Source of the DNA: Acidimicrobiia bacterium
Lineage (GTDB): Bacteria; Actinomycetota; Acidimicrobiia; Acidimicrobiales; Bin134
Assembly (NCBI GenBank): GCA_022826705.1
Contig: JAJDUJ010000027.1
Coordinates: 355,880-419,879 of the forward strand
Reading direction: 5' to 3'
Length of the DNA stretch: 64,000 nt
Part shown: one piece after another, positions 17,182 through 26,580 of the stretch
Layout: each line of letters opens with the position of its first letter
Numbering within the stretch: position 1 is the stretch's first letter
The notes under the pieces: generated by a model
The model's database searches: none
Seen by the model: only the letters and a program-made list of their open reading frames with translations
What the model was told of the DNA's origin: nothing
Made by a program: the position numbers and the translations under genes

Positions 17182-18312
17182 GTGCGAGTGGCGATCACGC
17201 TGGAGCAGTGCTGGCATCGGGTGCCGGGGGGAACGGCGACGGCCGCGCTTGGGTGTGTAGAGGCTCTGGGGCGGCTGTCGGCGCCTCCCGAGATGGTGGG
17301 GGTTTCGGCCTGGCACCGGAGTCCTCCTGAGGAGCCGTTCGCTCCCGGAATCCCCGTGGCTGCTCTGCCGATGCCTCGGGTCGGGCTGTACTGGTGCTGG
17401 CACCACATGCGTCGGCCTTCCGTTCCGAGGGCGGTCGGCCGGGTGGACGCCATTCACGCCACCGGCATGGCGGTGCCCCCTCGGACTGCTCCGTTGGCGG
17501 TGACGGTCAACGATTTGGCGTTCTTGCGCCATCCCGACCACTTCACGCCACGAGGCCTGCGGTTTTTTGCTCAGTCCCTGAACTTGACTCGCGACGAAGC
17601 CGACATCGTGGTGTGCCCGTCGCAGCACACGGCGGATGACTGCGTGCGGGCCGGGATCGACGCCGACCGGGTGCGCGTCGTTCCGTACTGGGCTGATGAC
17701 CGCTTGGTGCCGTTACCGGAGGCCGAGGAAGTGCGACAGCGATTTCAGCTGGCCGACAGGTTCGTGCTCTGGGTGGGGACGGAAGAGCCCCGCAAGAACT
17801 TGGCCGGCTTGTTGGAGGCGTGGCAGTTGCTGGGTCAAAGGGCTGAGGAGTTGGTGTTGGTGGGTCCGACGGGGTGGAAGTCGAACCTCGACCGCGATCT
17901 GGCTGCGTCGAAGTCAAAGCTGGACGGGGCCCTGGCCTCTTCGGGGCCGCGGATTCGCCGTTTGGGGTTTGTGGCCGAGGCCGACAAGCGGGCGCTGATG
18001 AGGGCCGCCCAGGCGGTGTGTTATCCGAGCCTGACCGAGGGCTTCGGCCTGCCGGTGCTGGAGGCGATGGTGCAGGAGACGCCGGTGGTGACGTCGGCGA
18101 CGGGGTCCACTGCCGAGGTGGCCGGTGAGGCGGGAGTGCTGGTGGATCCCACTCGGCCGGAGGAGATCGCCGACGCCCTGGCCGGTGTGCTCGACGACGA
18201 GGCTTCTGCGGCTTGTCTGGGCTCACAGGGCCGAGAGCGGGCGCTGACTGAGTTCACCTGGAAGCGCACTGCTGAGGGGCTGTTGGATGTCTATCGGGAG
18301 CTGGTTGGCTGA
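17182..18312 (+). CDS. GT4-family glycosyltransferase
   Basis: A 376-residue retaining glycosyltransferase, first of three consecutive GT4 genes. FVLWVGTEEPRKNLAGLLEAW opens the donor-binding domain, and SLTEGFGLPVLEAMVQETPVV gives the EX7E signature. The N-terminal half has HATGMAVPPRTAPLAVTVNDLAFL, a pattern seen in mannosyl-/rhamnosyltransferases that recognise polyprenyl-linked acceptors. GTG 17182 is chosen because longer readings overlap the divergent fcl gene. Its stop overlaps the next start as TGATG, so the two should be translationally coupled. Substrates are not known. Confidence 0.88.
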   Translation: MRVAITLEQCWHRVPGGTATAALGCVEALGRLSAPPEMVGVSAWHRSPPEEPFAPGIPVAALPMPRVGLYWCWHHMRRPSVPRAVGRVDAIHATGMAVPPRTAPLAVTVNDLAFLRHPDHFTPRGLRFFAQSLNLTRDEADIVVCPSQHTADDCVRAGIDADRVRVVPYWADDRLVPLPEAEEVRQRFQLADRFVLWVGTEEPRKNLAGLLEAWQLLGQRAEELVLVGPTGWKSNLDRDLAASKSKLDGALASSGPRIRRLGFVAEADKRALMRAAQAVCYPSLTEGFGLPVLEAMVQETPVVTSATGSTAEVAGEAGVLVDPTRPEEIADALAGVLDDEASAACLGSQGRERALTEFTWKRTAEGLLDVYRELVG

Positions 18313-19451
18313 TGGGCTCGGATGCCTCGCCTGACTCGACGGTGCACGTGGGCGTGAACCTGTTGTGGCTGCGGTCGGGACGGGTAGGGGGCACCGAGGA
18401 CTACGCGGTCAGGATGCTCTCGGCCATCCCTTCGGATTCTTCGGTGCGTTTGACCTTGTTCGGCCCGCCTGGCTTTGCCGAGGCCCACCGGGCGCTGGCG
18501 GAGCGATTCGAGGTGGTGACAACGCCGGTGGGCAAGAGCCGACCGCTGCGGGTGCTGATGGAGAACTCCTGGCTGGCAGTGCAATGCCGCCGCCGCGGAA
18601 TCGCATTGGCCCACCATTTTGGGGGAACCGTGCCCTGGATGGGCATACGCCCGGCAATCGTGACCATCCACGATTTGCAGCCGTTGGACCATCCCAAGCG
18701 CTTCAGTTTGATCAAGCGGCTGTACCTGAAGACCATGCTGCCGCGGGCGGTGCGCGGGGCAGAGGTGGTTGTGACCGTGAGCGAGTTTTGCCGGAGTCGC
18801 CTTGTGGAGCGCCTCGGCGTTGACCCCGAGCGAATAGTGGTGCTCCCTGCACCGGTGGACGCTTCCTCGGGTGCTTCGGAGATGCCGCTGGCTGCCGCTG
18901 AGCCGGACTTGTCCCACCCATTCGTGCTTTATCCGGCCGTGGCCTACCCCCACAAGAACCACGAGGTGTTGCTGAGGGCGTTGGCTCGGCTGGCTGCCGA
19001 TGGGGTGGATGTGGCGCTGGTGGCCTCGGGAGGGCCCGGCCCGCGTGACGCCAAGCTGGACCATCTGGCCGACGAGCTGGGAGTGGGGAGCAAGTGGCAC
19101 CGGTTGGGCCGTATACCCAGAGCAGTGCTCGACGGCTTGTTCCGGCAGGCAGTGGCCATGGTTTTCCCGTCTCGTTATGAGGGCTACGGCCTTCCGGTGG
19201 TTGAGGCCATGGCCCGCGGTTGCCCGGTGGTGGCCGCCGATGCGGGGGCGCTACCGGAGGTGGTGGGAGCGGGCGGGCGACTTCTGGATCCTGACGACGA
19301 GGACCAGTGGGCTGACGCCATCGGCAAACTGGTGGAAGATGGCGATGCCCGTCACGAGTTGAGCGCGGCGGGCAGGTCCAGAGTTCGGGAGCTGGCCGAC
19401 CTCGACCCGGGGGCAGAGCTCTGCGGACTGTACGTCAAGGTGGCGGGATGA
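18312..19451 (+). CDS. GT4-family glycosyltransferase
   Basis: A 379-residue GT4 enzyme. VGVNLLWLRSGRVGGTEDYAVRML is the typical N-terminus of WbpY/MtfA-type mannosyltransferases, HPFVLYPAVAYPHKNHEVLLRAL starts the donor domain and SRYEGYGLPVVEAMARGCPVV carries EX7E. It is coupled to both neighbours: TGATG with the gene before and ATGA with the gene after. GDP-mannose or a GDP-deoxyhexose is a plausible donor because the window encodes their synthesis, but this is inference from context. Confidence 0.88.
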   Translation: MGSDASPDSTVHVGVNLLWLRSGRVGGTEDYAVRMLSAIPSDSSVRLTLFGPPGFAEAHRALAERFEVVTTPVGKSRPLRVLMENSWLAVQCRRRGIALAHHFGGTVPWMGIRPAIVTIHDLQPLDHPKRFSLIKRLYLKTMLPRAVRGAEVVVTVSEFCRSRLVERLGVDPERIVVLPAPVDASSGASEMPLAAAEPDLSHPFVLYPAVAYPHKNHEVLLRALARLAADGVDVALVASGGPGPRDAKLDHLADELGVGSKWHRLGRIPRAVLDGLFRQAVAMVFPSRYEGYGLPVVEAMARGCPVVAADAGALPEVVGAGGRLLDPDDEDQWADAIGKLVEDGDARHELSAAGRSRVRELADLDPGAELCGLYVKVAG

Positions 19452-20701
19452 CGGAGCCGCTCTCGATCCTGGTGCTGTGTCCGCACTATGCGCCCGACAC
19501 CGCTCCCACCGGGGAGGTGATGACCGCCATCTGCGAGCAGTGGACGGCCCGGGGACACCGAGTGGAGATCATCACCAGCCTCCCGTGGTATCGAGACCAT
19601 GCAGTGGCAGGCGGATGGTCGGGGCGGCTGGTGCGCACCCAGCAGGAGCCGTGGGGTCGAATCAGGCGCTGGCATCCGTTTCCCGCCGACAAGAGGCGGC
19701 TGGCGGCCCGGGCGGCGTCGTTTGCCGGGTTCACTGCGCTGGCCGGCGTTGATGCTGTGATGGCTGCGGGCCGCTGCGACGTGGTGTTCGCCATGTCGCC
19801 CCCGCTCACGCTGGGCGCCGCGGGGTGGGCGGCCGCCTGGCGGGGCCGGGCACCCCTGGTGTTCAACGTTCAAGACGTGTTTCCCGACGCGGCGGTGGAC
19901 ACCGGTGTCTTGCAGAATGCCAGGGTGGTGGCCGCGGCCAGCCGGCTGGAGCGCTGGGTGTATCGGCGGGCCGCGGCCGTGAGTGTGCTGTCGGAGGGAA
20001 TGGCCGCCAACGTGCGGGCCAAGCTGGCCCCCGGGGTCGACCCGGACAAGGTGGTGGTGATCCCCAATGCGGCTGACGCAGACCGCATCACCCCGTCGGA
20101 TCGGCACAACCGGTATCGGGCCGAATTGGAGCTGGGCGACGGCGAAGCCACCGTGGTTATGTACGCCGGAAACCTGGGGCACTCCCAACCCTTGGAGCTG
20201 GTGATTTCGGCCGCCGAACGGTTCGCGGGCCAGGGGCGAACCGACGTGCACTTTGTGGTCAACGGCGACGGCGTGGCCCGTTCGGCAGTGGCGGCGGCGG
20301 CCCAGCGCCTCGACACCCTGCACCTGGTGGGCTGGCAGCCGCCCGAGCGGTTGGCGGAAGTGCTGGCGGCCGCTGATCTGCACTTGGTGCTGCTGCGGGC
20401 CGGACTCGGAACCACCAGCGTGCCCTCCAAGGTGTACTCGGTGCTGGCCGCAGGCCGCCCAGTGCTGGCCAGCGTGGATCGGGGCAGCGAGGTGGAGAAG
20501 CTGCTGGACGCCTCTGGAGCGGGCACCACGGTTGACCCCGAAGACGTCGATGCTTTCTGTGCTGCGGTGGCCCGGATGGCCGATGATCCCGATGGACTGG
20601 TTGAAATGGGGCGGCGAGGCCGGGCCTATGCCGAGCAGGCCGCCGGGCTCCAGGAAGTGGCCGGGCAGTACTTGGAGCTGTTCCGGCGGTTGATGCGCTG
20701 A
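19448..20701 (+). CDS. WbuB-like GT4 glycosyltransferase
   Basis: A 417-residue GT4 enzyme of the WbuB/WcaI type, often L-fucosamine or deoxyhexose transferases. Signatures are LSILVLCPHYAPDTAPTGEVM, the family motif FNVQDVFPDAAVDTG, VVMYAGNLGHSQPLELVI for the donor domain, and SVPSKVYSVLAAGRPVLASV near the C-terminus. It starts by ATGA overlap with the preceding gene and ends 31 bp before the next transcription unit. The presence of both fucose and D-rhamnose precursor genes in the window makes a 6-deoxyhexose donor reasonable but unproven. Confidence 0.87.
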   Translation: MTEPLSILVLCPHYAPDTAPTGEVMTAICEQWTARGHRVEIITSLPWYRDHAVAGGWSGRLVRTQQEPWGRIRRWHPFPADKRRLAARAASFAGFTALAGVDAVMAAGRCDVVFAMSPPLTLGAAGWAAAWRGRAPLVFNVQDVFPDAAVDTGVLQNARVVAAASRLERWVYRRAAAVSVLSEGMAANVRAKLAPGVDPDKVVVIPNAADADRITPSDRHNRYRAELELGDGEATVVMYAGNLGHSQPLELVISAAERFAGQGRTDVHFVVNGDGVARSAVAAAAQRLDTLHLVGWQPPERLAEVLAAADLHLVLLRAGLGTTSVPSKVYSVLAAGRPVLASVDRGSEVEKLLDASGAGTTVDPEDVDAFCAAVARMADDPDGLVEMGRRGRAYAEQAAGLQEVAGQYLELFRRLMR

Positions 20702-20718
20702 TCGCACAATCGGGCCGG

Positions 20719-20724
20719 TAGCCT
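20719..20724 (+). promoter_or_regulatory. -10 element before the His-rich membrane protein gene
   Basis: TAGCCT, 8 nt before GTG 20733, giving a leaderless start. Confidence 0.6.
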
Positions 20725-20732
20725 GTTGAGCC

Positions 20733-21494
20733 GTGGCAAGAGCCTCTGGTTCTCGAAAGGTGGCGCGGGCCGCGGCGATGGGCGGGGTCGGACAGCAGCG
20801 CCGGCTCATCGGCTTTCCCGCCGTGGTGGTGCTCATCATCCTGATCGGCATTGCGGTGGTGGCTTTTGCCCGCACCCAGCGCGATGAAGAGGCCCGTCCC
20901 GGCCTCAGCGACCACTGGCATTCGGCCTACACGGTGTGGGACTGCACCGACGGCGGCGGAGCCCACCAGCCCATTTTCGAGGGCCGGCGAAACTCCCAGG
21001 GCTATCCCTACGACCCCTATGGCATTCACTCCCACGCCGACGGGTTGATCCACATTCACCCGTTCACCGCCAACGCCACCGGCAAAGACGCCGTCATGGA
21101 CAAGTTCTTTGATGCGATGTTCGTGAACATTGACCAGAACGGCATCTTCGCCGAGGAGTTCGGTGTGATCAGCGCCGTGGATGCGGTTTGCGACGGGCAG
21201 CCGGCGGTGGTGCAGATCGTGCGCTGGTCCAGTGCGCTCACCGCAATTGCCGCTGAGCCCGACGAGCGCATCTACGAGAACTTCGGCGATATTCGCTTTC
21301 TGAAGGACGGCGAGGCCTTCACCATTGCCCTGGCCCCTCGAGACGCCGTGGTGCCGCTGCCTCCCACCATCAACGATCTGCTCGGGGTGTCGCCATCGCT
21401 GGTGGCTGACCTCTCCCAGCCCGAGGGGCCGGTACAGTTCGATGAGAGCCTCGACGAGAACGTTCCGGGCGTCCAGTTGCCAGACGGCGGCTGA
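20733..21494 (+). CDS. Membrane-anchored His-rich protein of unknown function
   Basis: A 253-residue protein, family not recognised. A basic N-terminus is followed by one membrane helix at about residues 26-46 (VVVLIILIGIAVVAF), so the rest should face outward. The outer part opens with a cluster of His and acidic residues: SDHWHSAYTVWDC and GIHSHADGLIHIHPF, suggestive of metal binding. The remaining part has little repetition and no known catalytic motif. It starts at GTG 20733 behind its own -10 and is followed after six bases by the sugar nucleotidyltransferase gene, so the two are probably co-transcribed. A role in cell-envelope assembly is only a guess from location. Confidence 0.75.
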   Translation: MARASGSRKVARAAAMGGVGQQRRLIGFPAVVVLIILIGIAVVAFARTQRDEEARPGLSDHWHSAYTVWDCTDGGGAHQPIFEGRRNSQGYPYDPYGIHSHADGLIHIHPFTANATGKDAVMDKFFDAMFVNIDQNGIFAEEFGVISAVDAVCDGQPAVVQIVRWSSALTAIAAEPDERIYENFGDIRFLKDGEAFTIALAPRDAVVPLPPTINDLLGVSPSLVADLSQPEGPVQFDESLDENVPGVQLPDGG

Positions 21495-21500
21495 GCCGGT

Positions 21501-22478
21501 GTGGACGCGGTTGTTCTGGTCGGCGGCTTCGGCACCCGGCTGCGGCCTCTGACCCTGACCCGTCCAAAACAGATGCTGCCGGTGGTGGACCGGCCCATGA
21601 TCGAGCACGTGGTGGGAAGGCTTGGACAGCAGGGAATCACCCGAGCGGTGCTCTCACTGGGATACCGGCCCGACGCATTCGAGGCGGCCTACCCCGAGCG
21701 CCGCTGTGCCGGGGTGGAATTGTTCTATGCGGTGGAGCCCGAGCCGTTGGACACAGCAGGAGCCATTGCCTTTGCGGCCCGAATGGCCGAGGTGCAGGAC
21801 ACATTCATCGCAGTTAACGGCGACGTGATCCACCAATTTCCCCTGGCCGATCTGTTGGCATTGCATGGCCGGTCCGATGCTCAGGCCACCATTGCCCTAG
21901 CGCCGGTGGCCGACCCTTCCCGTTTCGGCGTGGTGGTGTGCGAACCCGACGGCCGGGTGCGGGAATTCGTGGAGAAGCCCCCGGCCGACCAGGCTCCCAG
22001 CAACCAGATCAATGTGGGGATCTATGCCTTGGAGCCCGCCGCTCTGGACTCGGTGGCCGAAGGCGCCCGGGCATCGATCGAGCGGGAGGTATTTCCGAGG
22101 CTGGTTGAGGCGAGAGGCATGTACGCCTTGGCATGGGACGGGTTCTGGGTGGACACCGGTACCCCGGAGGCTTATCTGGAGGTTCAGCAGGCATTGTCAG
22201 ATGGCGGCTGGATCCATCCGTCGGCTGAGGTTGCGGCCGACGCCGCGGTCGAAGGCTCGATTGTGATGGAGGCTGCTGTCGTTGCCTCTGGGGCCTCGGT
22301 CATCGATTCTGCGTTGCTCCCCGGTGCCCGCGTTGGTGGGGGGGCGGTCGTCGAGCGCTCTATCGTGGGCTACGGGGCCGAGATCGGCGCTGGAGCTTGC
22401 CTGCGCGATCTTTCGGTAGTGGGGGACGAGACCGTGATTTCCCCGGCCGCTGACTTGAAGGGCGAGAGGGTGCCCTAG
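21501..22478 (+). CDS. Sugar-1-phosphate nucleotidyltransferase (mannose-1-phosphate guanylyltransferase type)
   Basis: A 325-residue nucleotidyltransferase that activates a hexose-1-phosphate; by similarity and context GTP plus mannose-1-phosphate to GDP-mannose. The N-terminal domain has VLVGGFGTRLRPLTLTRPKQMLPV (pyrophosphorylase signature), FIAVNGDVI as the metal site, and VEKPPADQAPSNQINVGIY. From about residue 235 it continues as left-handed beta-helix hexapeptides (SAEVAADAAVEGSIVM...). GDP-mannose would supply gmd and the mannosyltransferases. It overlaps the convergent cofE gene by four bases. Mycobacteria have a similar gene beside fbiA/fbiB. Confidence 0.88.
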   Translation: MDAVVLVGGFGTRLRPLTLTRPKQMLPVVDRPMIEHVVGRLGQQGITRAVLSLGYRPDAFEAAYPERRCAGVELFYAVEPEPLDTAGAIAFAARMAEVQDTFIAVNGDVIHQFPLADLLALHGRSDAQATIALAPVADPSRFGVVVCEPDGRVREFVEKPPADQAPSNQINVGIYALEPAALDSVAEGARASIEREVFPRLVEARGMYALAWDGFWVDTGTPEAYLEVQQALSDGGWIHPSAEVAADAAVEGSIVMEAAVVASGASVIDSALLPGARVGGGAVVERSIVGYGAEIGAGACLRDLSVVGDETVISPAADLKGERVP

Positions 22479-23170
22479 CGGAACAGGTCCTCGCCCGGGG
22501 AGCGGACCAGATCGGCCTGGATGCTTCCGGGACCAAGCCAATCGGGGTCGGCCCCCCGGATGACGGCCACCGGAACACTGTTGGCCTTGCCCATGACGAG
22601 TTCGGCGGCGGCAGCCAGCTCATCGACGATGGCCACCTCGGTCACCTGGAGCTCTCGGCCTGAAGCGTCGGGGGTGCCCCGCAAGTCGAGAATGGGGCGA
22701 ACGCCGGCCGTTCCGATGGCTACGTCGACCACCCCCCGTCGCCAGGGCCTCCCGAATGTGTCGGACACGATCACTCCTACCTCCACGCCGGATCGGGCCT
22801 TGATCCCGTCGCGGATGCGTCGGGCGGAGCGATCGGGGTCGTCGGGCAGAAGAGCAGCCACATCGGCGGCCACGTTGGACCGGTCGACTCCGGCATTGGC
22901 GCATACGAATCCGTGTTTGGTCTCGCTGATGACCAGGTCGCCCCGCCGCCGCAGCACACGCACCGACTCCTGCTCCACCACCGGCTTGTGGGACATGGGG
23001 TCGTCGGGGTCGACTGCGACCATGGCATTCTCGGCTTTGGAGACGATCTTCTGGGTGATCACCACCACGTCGCCGTCGGCCAAGTCGGCCGCCTCGGCAA
23101 TCAACCCGGCCAAGTCGTCTCCCGCCTCGATCTCCGGCAATCCCTCCACTCCGAAGATCTCGACCCTCAT
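22475..23170 (-). CDS. cofE: Coenzyme F420:L-glutamate ligase
   Basis: A 231-residue GTP-dependent ligase adding L-glutamates to F420-0. Family features are VVVITQKIVSKAENAMV, KHGFVCANAGVDRSNV, VSDTFGRPWRRGVVDVAIG and the C-terminal DELAAAAELVMGKANSVPVAVI. In actinobacterial FbiB this domain is fused to a C-terminal nitroreductase-like domain that reduces dehydro-F420; here it stands alone, as in archaeal CofE. ATG 23170 is chosen as it gives the family N-terminus; the longer reading runs through the duplicated cofD tail. It follows cofD on the same strand. Confidence 0.92.
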   Translation of the reverse strand: MRVEIFGVEGLPEIEAGDDLAGLIAEAADLADGDVVVITQKIVSKAENAMVAVDPDDPMSHKPVVEQESVRVLRRRGDLVISETKHGFVCANAGVDRSNVAADVAALLPDDPDRSARRIRDGIKARSGVEVGVIVSDTFGRPWRRGVVDVAIGTAGVRPILDLRGTPDASGRELQVTEVAIVDELAAAAELVMGKANSVPVAVIRGADPDWLGPGSIQADLVRSPGEDLFR

Positions 23171-23180
23171 GCCTGGACTC

Positions 23181-23283
23181 CCTCCGCCGAACCGCCCAAG
23201 ACGATATGGGCCAGGGCCTCTGCACTGTCTAAGTGCACGGATCAATCCTCCGCCGAACAGCCCAAAACGATATGGGCTAGGGC
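23181..23283. repeat. Imperfect tandem duplication of the cofD 3' end
   Basis: Two 37-nt copies, 23181-23217 and 23247-23283, differ at three positions and are offset by 66 nt (22 codons). The second lies inside cofD and encodes its C-terminal ALAHIVLGCSAE; the first lies after the cofD stop, in the same frame, and encodes ALAHIVLGGSAE followed by its own stop. The spacer holds a TGCACT-GTCTA-AGTGCA inverted repeat at 23221-23237. Confidence 0.85.
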
Positions 23284-24183
23284 AGTGGCCGATTCGGTGT
23301 CGTCCATGATTGTTGGGGCCACCACGCAGGACACCCCGACAGCTTCGACGTCGTTGGCCAAATGGGCATCGGCCTCGTCGATCACCAGCGTGGCAGCTAC
23401 GTCCTGGTACAGCCGGGCCACACCCACCACCGAGCATTCATGGCCAAGCTCCCGCATGAGGCGGTCGGCAGGGCCCTTGAGCGCGGCACCTCCCACGATG
23501 GGCGAGACCGCCACCACGGCGTCTCGGCGAGCGGCCACGGCCTGCCGCACGCCGGGTACTTCCAGCACCGGCCCGATGGACACGATGGGATTGGAGGGGG
23601 CGATGACGATCAGCCGGGCTGCCCTCAATGTGTCGATAAGGCCGGGCGCAGGCTGGGCCCGCTTGGACCCTGCCACCCGGACCGCAGAGACCGCCACGTC
23701 ATGGCGGCGGCGGACGAAATAGTCCTGGAAGCCGATCTCGCCTTCGTCGACGGTCGTGACCCTGGTTTCGATGCGGTCGTTGGTCACCGGCAGCACGGTC
23801 AGCTCCAAACCCCAGGCAGATGCAATCTCCGCGGTAACGGTGGCCAAGTCAGCTCCTTGGGCCAGCCGGTGGGTCCGGTACAAGTGGGTGGCCAGGTCGC
23901 GGTCGCCGAGGCGGAACCAGGTGATCCCGCCGTAGCGGTCCAGGGCATCCATCGCCTGCCAGGTCTCGCCAGCCAAGCCCCAGCCGGTGTCAGGGTTGAC
24001 TGCGCCGGCCAGCGTATAGACCACGGTGTCCAAGTCGGGGCTCACATGGAGGCCGTGGAGCACGGTGTCGTCCGCGGTGTTGACCACGGCGAGCAGGTCT
24101 TGGGGCGGGTGGACTCGGATCATTCCGGCAAGCAGCTTGGCCGCTCCCACCCCTCCAGCAAGCGTGACCACGCTTTGGGTCAA
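23242..24183 (-). CDS. cofD: 2-phospho-L-lactate transferase (F420 biosynthesis)
   Basis: A 313-residue enzyme (FbiA in mycobacteria) that transfers the phospholactate or phosphoenolpyruvate moiety from its guanylylated form to the deazaflavin Fo. It shows LAGGVGAAKLLAGM at the N-terminus and the typical IAPSNPIVSIGPVLEVPGV. TTG 24183 follows GGAGGT by three bases; GTG 24171 is an alternative that starts nearer the family N-terminus. It is followed by cofE. Just beyond its stop lies a second, slightly diverged copy of its last codons. The Fo synthase and CofC partners are not in the window. Confidence 0.92.
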   Translation of the reverse strand: MTQSVVTLAGGVGAAKLLAGMIRVHPPQDLLAVVNTADDTVLHGLHVSPDLDTVVYTLAGAVNPDTGWGLAGETWQAMDALDRYGGITWFRLGDRDLATHLYRTHRLAQGADLATVTAEIASAWGLELTVLPVTNDRIETRVTTVDEGEIGFQDYFVRRRHDVAVSAVRVAGSKRAQPAPGLIDTLRAARLIVIAPSNPIVSIGPVLEVPGVRQAVAARRDAVVAVSPIVGGAALKGPADRLMRELGHECSVVGVARLYQDVAATLVIDEADAHLANDVEAVGVSCVVAPTIMDDTESATALAHIVLGCSAED

Positions 24184-24217
24184 GAGACCTCCACAAGTCT
24201 GCGGGGAGGGGGGCCAA

Positions 24218-26129
<1,912 letters not shown>

Positions 26130-26226
26130 TGCCACGAGTGTGCCATGTGGACCATGGCCATGCTGTACCCGACCAAGTTGTCACTGAGCCGCTCCGACCA
26201 TACCTCTGCTTTGTTGGATGGGCCGG

Positions 26227-26232
26227 TACGGT
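26227..26232 (+). promoter_or_regulatory. -10 element before the 113-aa gene
   Basis: TACGGT, 6 nt before GTG 26239, which supports that start over ATG 26218 (the latter would be upstream of the predicted transcript). Confidence 0.5.
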
Positions 26233-26238
26233 GGTGAG

Positions 26239-26580
26239 GTGGGCGAGCCGCAGCCAGCTCAAGCGCCGGTGCCAGAGGAAGATCCGCTGGTGGAGTGCAT
26301 ACGCAACGGCATCTACACCGCAGTGGGACTCGGTCTGTTGGTTATCAATCGCGTGCAGTCGGCCCGGAGGGATTTGGCCGGTCAGATGCCTGATGAACTG
26401 CGGGAGGCGTTCTCCGATCTTGCTGAACAGGTCCCAGAAGATGTACGCAACGCGGTGGCGGACATGGCTCAGCAGCTTCCCGATTCGGTGCTGACGGTGC
26501 TCTCGGATGCGGTTGACCAGGCACCGGCCCTTGCCGAAGCACTGCGGGAGTTTGTCAACCGCAACTCAGATCAAACCTGA
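26239..26580 (+). CDS. Small helical protein of unknown function
   Basis: A 113-residue protein, not recognised. It has a Pro/Glu-rich N-terminus, one moderately hydrophobic stretch (GIYTAVGLGLLVINRV, about residues 25-40), and then acidic amphipathic helices with repeated ELREAFSDLAEQV-like segments, resembling small actinobacterial membrane-surface helical proteins. Its stop overlaps the start of the very large glycosyltransferase gene as TGATG, so it may be an accessory of that enzyme. Start choice rests on the -10 hexamer. Confidence 0.65.
   Translation: MGEPQPAQAPVPEEDPLVECIRNGIYTAVGLGLLVINRVQSARRDLAGQMPDELREAFSDLAEQVPEDVRNAVADMAQQLPDSVLTVLSDAVDQAPALAEALREFVNRNSDQT

Noticed and set aside
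23171-23437. N-terminal extension of cofE
   Set aside because: Runs antisense-free but through the duplicated cofD tail and cofD itself; the CofE family starts at the MRVEIF segment.
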